Assembly (NCBI RefSeq): GCF_901000735.1
Contig: NC_081542.1
Location: 20,351,093 to 20,415,092 of the forward strand
Direction of reading: 5' to 3'
From: Corylus avellana
Taxonomy: Eukaryota > Streptophyta > Magnoliopsida > Fagales > Betulaceae
DNA: 64,000 nucleotides
The notes under the pieces were generated by a model. It was not told the DNA's origin. It was given only the letters and a program-made list of their open reading frames with translations, and made no database searches. This document shows, piece by piece, positions 45,712 through 56,283 of this stretch. Numbering within the stretch: the stretch's first letter is position 1; each line of letters starts with the position of its first letter. Made by a program: the position numbers and the translations under genes.

Positions 45712-47084
45712 TTCTTAAGGAATTATGCCACTACCACTGGGCAAAAGGAAGAGAAGGTTAAGGTAATTGAACTTGTTAGCCTTCACCACGTTCTGGGGTA
45801 CTTTCCAATATTCTAGGTAAATATTTTCTTTTCATACATTATACATATATGCATGTGTTTGTGTTATTTTGAGTTTCATACCATATGGTAGACTTCGAAG
45901 AAAAGAATTGTTTTGAAGGACCAAATATACGTTAAAAAATATATGATAATTTTTTGCTCTATATTTCCTCATTGTGTGCTTTGTTCTAGTTGTTTGGGAG
46001 ATACATGTATCAGTCTTACAAATTTGCCTTGCATCAAACATTTACGTTGATTTAAGTGGAACATAGTGATATGATTAAAGAATTGCAGTTGAAAGTGAGA
46101 TTATTCACATATTTATTAATGTTGAAGCTCAAACATATATTCTGATTTGGGGAATGATAGCTGGCACGTAATACTGACCAAAATTTCACTTTTTTTTTTT
46201 TTTTTCTTTCTCTTGGCCTATGTTAATTTTTTTTTTTTTTTTAGTATTAATTTAGCTATTAAACTTATGCATGTTCAGAAGCAAATGTAAGGTCTAACCA
46301 CTAGCCCTTGTAGCGATTGGGGAGGGTGAAGGCTACCCCATTAGGTAGCCTGCCATTATTGTTTGGTTTTAAAAAAAACTGTCAATACTCAACAGATCTT
46401 ACATAGATGTGTAACTTCACACATGTAGCACACAATGAAATTCAGTTTACTCTCTGTTATGATCTGTTTATTGTTTTCGTATTTCGTGTCAGATCCCATC
46501 ACATGGATTTTGTTTTATCTTGCTTTGTTGCTTCTCCTTGAAATTACAGGTGCCTCTAGCTATGTTTGGGGGAACTAGTACTATGCATCTGCATTATACA
46601 TAGTGGCAGTAAAAGGAAATGCTCTGGAAAAGGTTGAGTCTGAGCTTCTTGACCTTGTAGAGGCTTCTAAGAAAAGTCCGACCTTTGCTCAGTTTGCAAA
46701 GGATCTCTCAGTCCCAGCAGATACAAGAGTGAAGGCCCTCCAGGAAATCTCTGCTGAAGCTAAATTTTCTGATCTGACAAAGAATTTCTTGGGTAAGAAG
46801 AGTTGTACTTTGTGGTTGAACTCACGATTTTACTGATTCTATGCATTATGCTGATTCATAATTTAAATGCATATTCTTGCAAGAATCTGACTTAGACATA
46901 CTATGATGTATGCAATCCTCTGTAATTTCTTGTAGCTTTGTTGGCTGAGAATGGGAGGCTGACACATATAGATAGCATCACTAAGAGATTTGTGGAGGTG
47001 ACCATGGCTCATAAGGGAGAAGTGAAAGTAATAAAACTAGGTGGAGGCGAGAAGCTGAGAACATTACCTTTCTTTACCTTATGA
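45712..47084 (+). pseudogene. Mitochondrial ATP synthase OSCP (subunit O/delta) pseudogene fragment
   Basis: Three intron-separated pieces match the plant OSCP subunit, which links the F1 head of mitochondrial ATP synthase to its stator. They are 45712-45762 (RNYATTTGQKEEKVK, the end of the transit peptide region), 46550-46792 (VPLAMFG, then YIVAVKGNALEKVESELLDL to LTKNFL) and 46936-47084 (ALLAENGRLTHIDSITKRFV to HKGEVKVI). Splice sites are intact and frames match across the second junction. A one-base loss near 46577 breaks the second exon. After KVI the family sequence is lost and an unrelated tail runs to a TGA. The C-terminal third and the first exon are absent. Introns rule out a processed copy, so it was copied as genomic DNA. 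Confidence 0.85.
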
Positions 47085-47724
47085 GGATATATAGTACTTC
47101 TATCTAACACAAGAGCTATGTGCCATGACCCTTCAAGATCACATATCTAAGCCATCCTGCAATCCATTTAATATGCTCATTCAAACATTTGATAATATTG
47201 TTGGTTGGAGTTTTGTTTTCATGATGCCCTTGCAGATATTTCATCAACCGATTGTTCTAGTTAGTTATTCCTTGGTTGCTTAATCTGTGGAAGATAAATC
47301 TTACTATTTCAGACAACCAACCTTAACAATTTGTCAATCAATTCAAAGAGTTCAATAAAAGAGGAGGCTTTCATGTGAACAAGCATGTCAGAAGGAAAAA
47401 AAAGAAAGAAAGAAAGCTTTAAACGAACTATATGTACATTGATGTTTTGAATTTTTTAGCCACATTTATCTTTAGTTTCACTCAAAACAGAGTACAATAT
47501 TTTTACTCTTGTCATGATTAATAGATAAATTGTTCAGGACACATTCAATAAATAACAGGATCCAGTTATAGGAGGCTGCTTGCTTTTGACATACACAACT
47601 AGCTATGTTGCTCCTCTCCTTTTGCTCATAATTAACATGTATTAGTGGGACTGTTATTGATATATGTTAGAAGTATTGTGGTTAGGAGTTAGCCGATATA
47701 TGTTACTCATACCAGTGTTCCCTG
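47085..47724. other. Non-coding DNA inside the CACTA-like element
   Basis: No gene seen between the OSCP pseudogene and the palindrome cluster. This could be former downstream sequence of the OSCP gene. Confidence 0.45.
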
Positions 47725-47893
47725 GTTCTGCGATCGATCGCACTTGGAGTGCGATCGATCGCAGTACCAGAGAGTTTTCAAGTAGGTTTTTTATATTTTG
47801 CGATCGATCGCACTCCAACTGCGATCGATCGCAAAATGTCGGAAACCTACTGGTACTGCGATCGATCGCACTTGGAGTGCGATCGATCGCAGA
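47725..47893. repeat. Cluster of six TGCGATCGATCGCA palindromes
   Basis: Perfect 14-bp palindromes at 47729, 47750, 47799, 47820, 47857 and 47878. They come in three pairs, each pair spaced by 7 bp and forming a larger near-perfect inverted repeat. The flanks also pair (AAGTAGGTTT at about 47780 with GAAACCTACT at about 47843). Single copies occur in the gag-only LTR element at 24316 and 26147. Confidence 0.95.
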
Positions 47894-48542
47894 TTATTTT
47901 TTTTAAAATTTTTTAGGACCATTAGGGTCCACTTTGTGGACGCTAATGGTTAACTATTAGCGTCCACTTTGGTTTGGACGCTAATAGTTACTTTTTTTAT
48001 TTTTTACTTTTTTAATTTTTGAGGACCATTAGGGTCCACTCTGTCGACGCTAATGGTTAACTATCAGCGTCCACTTTGGTTTGGACGCTGATAATTAATT
48101 TTTTTTTTAAAAATTTTTGAGGACCATTAAGGTCCACTTTGTGGACGCTATTGGTTAACTATCAGCGTCCACTTTGGTTTGGACGTTGATAGTTATTATT
48201 ATTATATTTTTTTAAGGACCATTAGGGTCGACAAAGTGGACCCTAATGGTTAACTAAAAGTGGACGCTAATGCTTGCCTATTAGGGTCGACTTTCGCTTC
48301 CGTGTACATCATCTTTAGGGTCAAAACATTGTGACTTTTAGGGTTGATAAAGTGGACACTAAAAGTGATCATTAGGGTCGACTTTTAAGTGGACCCTGAT
48401 AATCAAACATTTGATCATTAGGGTCGGACTATTAGCGTCGACGCCTTTAGGGTCGAAAAGTCGACGCTGTTGGCAATAGCGTCCACTTTAGGACCTTTAG
48501 GGGCGACTTTGAGTCGCCCCTAAAGACCTAATTTCTTGCAGT

Positions 48543-49061
48543 GAGAGAAAGAGAGTGACACTTACTCGCATTAGTTTTACTTTCGAGATCTTCACTTGGG
48601 CTTGGGGACTTTCCTGATGTCCCTGCAGAACTTTACATACTTGAGTGATGACTATTATCTCCGTCTTCAGCTACTTGATGGACTGCATTATCATCAGAAG
48701 ACGATGTCTTAGAACGAGGAGAGCTTGTCCAGAAGATCAGTCCTTTTGACATGTTTCATCTGGTTTTTCATAATCTTTTCTTCTACCAGAATTGCAAAAT
48801 AGTACATAAGAACCACCATGACAAAAGTACCTAGATTTTGATTTACGAATTCGAAAGAAGAAAAAAAAGGTATGATCGATGCTTGGCTAATGTTAAATAT
48901 TGAAACAATACACTGATACAAAGGTAAGGAGAAAGAAAAATGCTAAATTCATGACGATAACTTCAACAATTATGGTGAAGATTTATTACAGGTACCTTGA
49001 CATTACTTACAGTTCGAATTCTAGTTGTTACGGATTGAGCTTGAGAGCCTCTTGAGCCTTT
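48543..49061 (-). pseudogene. Ankyrin/PGG gene 5' fragment, paralog
   Basis: Read on the minus strand this is homologous to the 5' part of the ankyrin/PGG gene at 35.8-37.8 kb. A first intron beginning GTAAGTAATGTCAAGGTACC is followed by the shared acceptor AAAACCAG (48760-48767). The exon contains ACATCGTCTTCTGATGATAA and TGCAGTCCATCAAG. It then reaches a donor-like GTAAGTGTCACTCTCTTTCTC at the CACTA terminus. No frame is open throughout (stops occur in each), so it is a broken copy. It shows that the family was locally duplicated and that the CACTA element landed in one copy. Confidence 0.75.
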
Positions 49062-49497
49062 TGGTACTCAATCTTGCAGGAGTTTTGGCCAAAAGGTGGA
49101 GTAGATTTGTAAGATAATATTTATCATTATATAGAGAAAAAAACAGATTGACAAAAAAACACTATTCCGTAGTGGAGGACATGTACTTTTTTGTTTTCTT
49201 CTCTACGGCAATGTTTCTATGTTAATTAAATAAGGACTTATTTGAGATTGTGTTTGAGGGAATTAAAAGTGCTTTTAACACTCAAAAAGTCCTTTTTTTT
49301 TAAAAAAAAAAAGGTACTTATTTGATATAGAAATTAAAAGCGCTTTTAAGGGTCTAAAAAGCCTAAAAATGATCAAAACGCACTTTTGGCAAAAGCTTAA
49401 AAATACAGCTTTTGTCAAAAAGCGATTTTTAATTTAAAAGCTTTATTTCTCAAACGCATTCCCAAACTTGCTAAAAGAAAATAAACATGCATTTATT
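49062..49497. other. Spacer with a MITE-like foldback
   Basis: From about 49236 to 49470 the DNA begins TTGAGATTGTGTTTGAG and ends CTCAAACGCATTCCCAA, an imperfect inverted pair, with AAAAGTGC/GCACTTTT repeats inside. It resembles the foldback at 30476-30712. No gene. Confidence 0.55.
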
Positions 49498-49778
49498 GTT
49501 GGGAAAATTGATAATTAATTGGCAACCAATTTCCTACCAGCCCTTTATGCGAAAGACAAGTTTGGAAAGAAAACACACGAGAAAATACACCAACACCAAT
49601 TACACACGTACACAAAAAGTTTACGTGGTTCGGCAATATGCCTACGTCCACGGGGCGTGATCCGGTCTTATTCTTTACTATTGAGAAATATTGAGTACAA
49701 TGGTACAAGCCTAAACCGCTCAAGTTTAATATCTCAAACCCAAGCCCTTAGTCCCTTGTACACCCCACTCAACTGTCC
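49498..49778. repeat. LTR fragment of another retroelement
   Basis: Begins TGTTGGGAAAATTG after an AT-rich flank and contains TTTACGTGGTTCGGCAAT and GCCTACGTCCACGGGG, a motif common in plant LTRs. It is cut by the gap, so orientation and element are not known. The Tat-like pol beyond the gap is not necessarily linked to it. Confidence 0.5.
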
Positions 49779-49878
49779 NNNNNNNNNNNNNNNNNNNNNN
49801 NNNNNNNNNNNNNNNNNNNNNNNNNNNNNNNNNNNNNNNNNNNNNNNNNNNNNNNNNNNNNNNNNNNNNNNNNNNNNN
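49779..49878. other. Assembly gap (100 N)
   Basis: 100 N between an LTR fragment and the protease region of a gypsy element. Confidence 1.
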
Positions 49879-51133
49879 ACCGGTAACTTCCCCCCTGATT
49901 GGCTTTGTCGGGGACAGAGTCCACCCAGTGGGAACCATTTACCTTCCAGTCACAGCAGGTATGCCCCCATGCCAAACCACTGTTATGGTTTCATTTTTAG
50001 TTATAAATTGTCCTTCGGCCTACAACGCTATCTTGGGAAGGACCGCTCTCAACAAAATGAAGGCGATCCCATCCACCTACCACTTAAAAATGAAGTTCCC
50101 GACGGAAGCTGGAATAGGGGAAGTCAGAGGCGACCAGTAGTCCGGTCGGAGATGCTACATGACATCGTTGAAAGACCCCCAGGCCAAAGCAACTATGATG
50201 ATCGATATTGTGGACACACAAAATGAACTGAAGCTATTGCAAGCGGAACCAGCTGAATCACTTTCCCTAGTCCAGATCGACAGTAACACCAATCATGTGG
50301 TCCAGATTGGCCAACACTTAACTGGAGAATGCCTTGAGAAACTCATCCAAATCCTCAAGAAGCCTAGAAAGGTCTTTGTGTGGACTCACAGCGATATGCC
50401 TGGCATCAGCACTGAAGTAATCTCTCATCGATTAAATGTTGATCCTCATGTCAAACCAGTAATCCAGAAGCGAAGAAGTTTTGCCCCTAAGTGCAACATG
50501 GCCATCGTTGAAGAGGTAGAGAAGCTCCTGGCGGCGGGATTCATCAAAGGACTACCTCAACTGGTAAGTGGCATATGTGTGTCAATTTTATGGATCTCAA
50601 CCAAGCCTGTCCCGAAGACAATTTTCTATTGCTTTGAATAGATCTCTTGGTGGACTCCACCTCTGGTCACGAGCTGTTAAACTTCATGGACGCCTTCTCC
50701 GGCTACAACCAAATCAAGATGGACCTAATGGACCAGGAGAAAACGGCCTTCATCACCGACAAAGGACTTTACTGCTACACCGCTATGCCCTTTGGATTAA
50801 AGAACGCCAGGGCCACATACCAGAGGTTAGTAAATTCCATGTTTAAAAAGCAAATAGGAAGTAATGTTGAAGTTTATGTTGATGATATGTTGGTGAAAAG
50901 TCGTTATGCTAGTGACCATGTAACTGATTTAAAAGAAGCCTTTGAGGTCTTAGAAGAGCATAACATGAAACTTGACCCCTCTAAATATGCCTTTGGAGTG
51001 TCGTCCAGGAAATTTTTGGGATTCATGGTGTCTCAACGAGGCATCGAAGCAAACCCAGAAAAGATTAAAGCCCTTATTGACATGCAGCTGCCCCATAATA
51101 CTAAGGAATTGCAGCGTCTCACGGGATGTCTAG
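49879..51133 (+). pseudogene. Tat-like Ty3/gypsy pol, part 1 (protease and RT)
   Basis: It starts within the protease ([37 protein letters not shown]), followed by a stop at 50138-50140. The linker (SHRLNVDPHVKPVIQKRRSF) and reverse transcriptase (LNFMDAFSGYNQIKMDLMDQ, FGLKNARATYQRLVN, VYVDDMLVKS) follow, with frameshifts near 50570-50640. The YVDD catalytic box is intact. The frame reaches LTGCL at 51133, where a solo LTR intervenes, and resumes at 52474. Several breaks make it inactive. Confidence 0.92.
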
Positions 51134-52473
51134 TGTTGTGCAAATTTATTTAACTCGCAAGTGCACGAATCAATTGTAGTTTAATGGATTGCAAGTACGA
51201 GGTCGAACCCACAGAGAATTGTATTTTTGAAAGAGCAATTTAAATCTAAACTAATTAAATCCTAACCTAGTTCCAAAAAGGTTTTGAATTTTGGTTTTTA
51301 AAATTAAAAGATAAACATAAACTAAATAAAATAAAACAAAAGGTAAAGACTAAGGTTTATGAATCCATACTCACCAAATCATAATAACATACTCCATGTT
51401 CATCAATATTTATCTGAAGTTCTCACAATTTAAATCTTATGTATGTTTTACTATGCTTCAAAGAATTAATCAAAACCATTCCATGTATCCATTCATTGAC
51501 CAAATCACAAAAGGAATCCAAATTCAATTGAAACACCAGATGTATCCGTAGAACAAATCACAAGGGATATCCAATTTTTATTAGTTAAAAACCAAGCAAT
51601 CAGTCATATGAAATTATCTCAAATCATCACATGTATGCTTGAATCACAAGAGATATCCAAGAATCACTCCACACATTGATTAGAAGTAATACAATTGAAA
51701 TATAAAACTCAATAAAATCGGATAAATAAAGACTTACATAAAAGTGATGTCGTTCTTCATCAGTGAGGCTTCATCCCAACCTTAGTTGGGAATTTAGCTC
51801 CACATAAAAATAAAATCTAAACCTAAACCTAAACCTAAAGAAAAACTAAACTAAAGAATTTTGCTCTCTAGGATTGTGTTTCTTTTCTTGAATACAAAGA
51901 ATTCTATTTATAGGCTTAGGAAAGTCTTAAAAACCTTATTAAACCTACATAATTCGGAAGTCTGTCTCCCAGTCAAAATAGAAGTCTGAAATCGGAATAG
52001 GATTCGTCTAGATTTGTGTCTCTTAATTGCAGGGCGATTTTGGCATAGTAACCGCCAGAATTAAGAAAATCATATTTCACAATAAATTGTAGTATTTTGA
52101 GTTAGCTTTCTAATGCCGCTTGAATTACTTCAATCTGATATTTGAGTAGAAAGTTACTGTCAAAATACTGAGACATGTACAGAATCTGAATTTGAATCCG
52201 ATCCGAAATCTTATCCAATCTAATCTTTTATCCAATTTAATCTGATTTAACCTTTTTCTTGGATTTGGTTAGACTTAACCACATCATCTAGGTTTCTCAA
52301 AGTATGCTTTCTTCCAAACTTGGCATTTTTCCCTTTAAAGCTGTAGTTTTTTTTCAACGACCTACAAAACACTAAAAACACAAAACTAACACAAAATATT
52401 AAATATCGACACAGCTAAAGGATTAATTAATGTAAATAAAGGGGTCCAAATATGCAATATTTGACACTTATCA
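51134..52473 (-). repeat. Solo LTR inserted in Tat-like pol
   Basis: A 1,340-bp LTR in reverse orientation. On the minus strand it starts TGATAAGTGTCAAATATTGC and ends AAATTTGCACAACA. It is flanked on both sides by TCTAG (51129-51133 and 52474-52478). Removing it with one TCTAG restores the reading frame LTGCL-AALNRF of the host pol. There is no internal region or second LTR, so it arose by recombination between two LTRs. It is a distant relative of the gag-only element's LTR. Confidence 0.95.
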
Positions 52474-54785
52474 TCTAGCAGCACTCAATAGATTCATAGC
52501 CCGATCCACAGATAGAAGCCTCCCATTCTTTAAGATACTGTAGAAGTCGTTTGAGTGGAACGACGAATGCGAGGTAGCATTGAAGAACCTTAAGGAGTAC
52601 TTGGCTTCACCACCACTCCTTAGTAGAGCCGAACCTCGGGAGCCGCTCTATGTTCATCTGGCCTCCACTGCCACCACTGTTAGTTCCGTTCTTATCAGGG
52701 AAGATCAGAAAATACAAAGACCAGTCTATTGCACCAGTCGCATATTGCAAGGTGGAAACCAGATATCCAGGAATCGAGAAGTTAGCATTCGCCCTGATCA
52801 CTCCGCCAGACGACTCTGACCTTATTACCAAGCTTATCCTATTAAGGTACTTACTAGTCACCCATTAAAGAAGTCCCTCCACAAGCCGAACACCTCGAGC
52901 CGCATGGTACAATGGTCCATTGAGCTAGGCGGGTTCGATATTGAGTATCTCCCAAGAACCGCAATAAAGGCACAAACAGTTGCAGATTTCCTGGGACAAT
53001 TCACCGAAGACATTGAAAAAACCAATGAAGATAGTTCAGAGCCCGTTTGGTTTATTGAGGTTGATGGGTCATCATTCTCGAAAAGAAGTGGAGCCGAAAT
53101 TATTATTAAAACACCCGATAGGGTCACCATTCAGCACGCAGTCCGGTTCAAGTTTCAAGCGACAAATAACAAAGCAGAGTATAGGGCACTCATTGTTGGA
53201 CTCCATCTGGCGAAGCAACTGGGAGTCAACAGTGTAAGTGTATAGAGCGACTCTCAATTGGTGGTAGGCCAATTAACAAGCGAGTATGAAGCAAAAGAAG
53301 ACAAAATTAAGTTGTACGTGCAAAAAGCATTAGACGCCAGGGATACATTTATAAAGTTCTGCATTCAGCAAGGCTCTCGAGACTCAAATGTCAAGGTGGA
53401 CCATCTAGCCTGTATGGCTTCATCTAATTCTGAGTCACAGCAGGGGGAGGAAACCACATTCAGCGAATTGGAAACGCCAACAATTGAGGACTTCCAAGCC
53501 TCCAGGTATGCATTATCCATTCATGATATAAATTGGACTAAACCTGTAGTAAAATACCTTGTTGAAGGAAACCTTCCGGAGAATCCCGCGGAAGCCAAGG
53601 CAGTCCGCTACCGGGCATCTAGGTACTTAATCCAAAATGATATCTTATACAAACGAAGCTTTATCCATCCACTCTTGCGATGCTTATCCAATGATGAAGC
53701 GGACTGTCTTGAGAGAAATCCATGAGGGAATATGCAGCAACCACTCAGGGAAGAGATCCCTGGCTCACAAAGCCTAGAGGGCGGGATACTATTGGCCAAC
53801 AATGGCTCAAGATGCACACGACATGGTCAGGAGTTGTAAGAAGAGCCAACAGTTTGTAAACGTCCCAAGGAGTTCGCCGGAAGATCTCATATCAGTATTT
53901 ATTCCTTGGCCATTCGCACAGTGCGGGTTAGACATTGTAGGACACCTGCCACTAGGAAAAGGAGGAGTCAAGTTTGCCGTAGTGGCGGTCGATTACTTCA
54001 CCAAGTGGGCAGAAGCCAAAGCATAAGCCACCACCACAGAAAAGAATATTGAACACTTCATGCGGCGATCTGTGGTTTGCCGGTTTGGTATCCCGCACTC
54101 AATTATGTCAGACAATGGTAAACAGTTCGATAACCCAGCATTCAGAGAGTGGTGTTCACAACTCGGCATCAGCAATTATTATTCTTCACCAGCACACCCC
54201 CAGGCAAATGGGCAAGTTGAAGCAACCAATAAAACAATTTTTAAGATAATCAAGAGGAAGATAGAAAGAGCCAAGGGCTTATGGGCAGAAGAGTTGCCAG
54301 AAGTTTTATGGGCCTACCGGACAACCACAAAAACAGCAACCGGAGATACTCCATTTGCTCTGGCATTTGGGAACAAAGCTATGATCCCCGTCGAGGTCGG
54401 AATGCCCAGTCATAGGCAAGCTAATTTCAATGAAGAAGAAAATGATACGGCTTTAAGGGAAGGTTTGGACTTAATTGATGAAGGCCACCATGCATGTAGC
54501 AACCTACCAGCAAGCCACAGCAAGATATTACAATTAGAAGGTGAGGCATCGTAGCTTTTGCAACGGAGACTTGGTTCTAAGGAAAGTAATGCCTCAAATG
54601 AAAGATCCAGTCGACGGTAAACTGGGTCAGTCCTAGGAAGGCCCCTACAAAGTAAAAGACAATCGACAGTCCAGGACATACCATCTTGAAACACTGGACG
54701 GAAGACCGCTGGTCCACCCTTGGAATGCTGAACACCTCCGACATTATTACCAATGAATCCAGCAATAGGGATATAAGCCTACATC
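52474..54785 (+). pseudogene. Tat-like gypsy pol, part 2 (RNase H, second RNase H, integrase)
   Basis: After the solo LTR the RT thumb continues (AALNRFIARSTDRSLPFFKIL), then the first RNase H (PLYVHLASTATTVSSVLI). The additional RNase H-like domain typical of the Tat clade follows (WFIEVDGSS, TNNKAEYRALIVGLHLAKQL, SDSQLVVGQL; about 53040-53330). The integrase has its zinc region near 53560-53840 and a core with CGLDIVGHLP, FAVVAVDYFTKWAEAKA, MSDNGKQF and HPQANGQVEATNKT. Multiple stops and frameshifts occur (for example 53243-53245, 53723-53725, 54024-54026, 54552-54554). The double RNase H assigns the element to the Tat lineage. Confidence 0.92.
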
Positions 54786-54800
54786 CCTTAGGTATGAGCC

Positions 54801-55235
54801 GCATATTATTTATTTTTCTCCTCTTTTAGCTAACGTGAATAAGCGAAAGAAACAAAGAAGAACAAATCAGGAAGCGGGAAGAATGGAAGGTCAAGAATGG
54901 AAAACGAGAACAAATTAAAGGTGATTAACTTTACTTAGTCTCATTCCTTTATTTTTCTTCATTGCGTTCCATATACCCATACTAACTTAAGCATCGGAGA
55001 GTCCCCGATAATTCGGGGACGCATATTTTTTAGTTTCTTTTAGCTAACATGAACAAGCAAAAGTAAAGGAGAACTAATCAGGAAGCGGCAAAAGTGGAAC
55101 GTCGAGAATGGAAAAAGAGAACAAACTAAAGGTGATTAACTCCACTTAGTCTCATTCCTTTATTTTTCTCCATTATACATTCCGTATACCCATACTAACT
55201 TAAGCATCGGAGAGTCCCCGGTAACCCGAGGACGC
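54801..55235 (+). repeat. Tandem repeat, about 214-220 bp x 2, behind the Tat pol
   Basis: Two copies (about 54801-55020 and 55021-55235) each contain TTTTAGCTAAC(G/A)TGAA, GGTGATTAACT, CTTAGTCTCATTCCTTTATT and GCATCGGAGAGTCCCCG. Tandem repeats in the 3' untranslated part are common in Tat/Ogre-type elements. No coding frame. Confidence 0.85.
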
Positions 55236-55351
55236 TTTCCCCCAATAATAAACTCCAGGTAGATCACCCAACGGTCCCAGAAAAAAGAAGATGAACAGAC
55301 ACATCAAAAGGGAAATTCCACTATGAAACTAAGGTACTATGGTACGGTGAT

Positions 55352-55590
55352 GGGCCATCGTCCCGCTTGGGTTGGTAGAGGTATATTTCGTACATGTTTA
55401 AAGAACGGTACTCTGCTATGCAGCTAGTTAAAATGGTGTCGGGTAGCCATCAAATTAAACGCCTCCGTTCGAATAACGGAAAACTAAAAGGTAATCATCC
55501 CACTCAGGTTGGTAAAGGTATACTCCGTACATGTTTAAAAACGGTACTCCTCTATACAACTAGTTAAAATGGTGTTGGGTAGCCTACATA
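55352..55590 (+). repeat. Tandem repeat, about 136 bp x 2
   Basis: Two diverged copies, each with GGTTGGTA(G/A)AGGTATA, CGTACATGTTTAAA, GGTACTC and AACTAGTTAAAATGGTGT (55370 onward and 55507 onward). Confidence 0.8.
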
Positions 55591-55803
55591 TTTCTCCTAA
55601 TCTCCCAGTTTCACAACGTAAAGGATCCCCTAGGAATGGTCCTTTTCCCAAACATTTGTTCACACAAAGAGAAACTCAAACACACGAATGAGCACAAGGA
55701 TTTTTTAGACTAATAAAACTTGTTTCATTCCAGGAAAAGTGCAGGTACATAAACAAAACAATGGAACAAACAGCAGCCCAAATATGGGACCATACAAAAA
55801 ATA

Positions 55804-56175
55804 TTATAGATCTTTTCCACTATCAAGATCTATAAGAGATGCATTATCCCCAGTAGGGGGTTCTTCACCATCAACCAATGGATGAGGAAGGAAAGTAGAG
55901 GGACAAGCGATCCTGAGAGCCCGATCTCTGGCTACAAACAAGGACCGTCGGACTTCAATAGGAATGTCTTGCTAACTCACCGTCTCAGGATCCCTTGGCC
56001 CAAACTCTCCACGCCAAAAATTCTGGCACGCCCTGAAACCACTCCTGAAGATGCCTCTCCAACTACTGTGGTTAGCTGCCGGAACACTCCATAACTCTTC
56101 TTTAAGACCGAGGATTTGGCCGTTCTGAAAGCATAAGCGAGCAAAAAATTCATTCCTATCTTCAGCAGCATCTTC
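55804..56175 (-). pseudogene. Antisense ORF behind Tat-like pol (extra-ORF remnant)
   Basis: On the minus strand a frame from 56175 to the stop at 55804-55806 reads as protein-like sequence: EDAAEDRNEFFARLCFQNGQ, then SWRGIFRSGFRACQNFWRGE, FGPRDPETV and a proline-rich acidic tail ending DLDSGKDL. One in-frame TAG interrupts it at 55972-55974. The upper end has a TGA (56176-56178) and probably a frameshift before the gap. Some Tat-clade elements are known to carry an extra ORF antisense between pol and the 3' LTR. Position and strand fit that. Function unknown. Confidence 0.5.
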
Positions 56176-56183
56176 TCAAATCC

Positions 56184-56283
56184 NNNNNNNNNNNNNNNNN
56201 NNNNNNNNNNNNNNNNNNNNNNNNNNNNNNNNNNNNNNNNNNNNNNNNNNNNNNNNNNNNNNNNNNNNNNNNNNNNNNNNNNN
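56184..56283. other. Assembly gap (100 N)
   Basis: 100 N; hides the 3' end of the Tat-like element. Confidence 1.

Larger units (their letters stand above)
42797..48542. mobile_element. Probable non-autonomous CACTA element carrying host gene sequence
   Basis: The right end at 48542 reads ...TTTCTTGCAGTG, the complement of CACTGCAAGAAA, a common plant CACTA terminus. Both flanks, 42797-43140 and 47920-48542, are full of direct and inverted copies of the same motifs (ATTAGGGTCGAC, GTGGACGCTAA, TAATGGTTAACTA), as in subterminal repeat zones. Between them lie a 62-bp minisatellite, an OSCP pseudogene and a palindrome cluster, but no transposase. The left terminus is lost in the gap, so treating both flanks as one element is an inference. 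Confidence 0.65.

Noticed and set aside
47729..47891. Cyanobacterial HIP1-like (GCGATCGC-type) sites suggesting contamination
   Set aside because: The repeats sit between plant CACTA subterminal motifs in AT-rich plant DNA, and the word differs (GCGATCGATCGC).
49498..49778. This LTR fragment as the 5' LTR of the Tat-like element at 49879
   Set aside because: A gap separates them, gag is missing and the motif is found in other LTR families; the link is unsupported.
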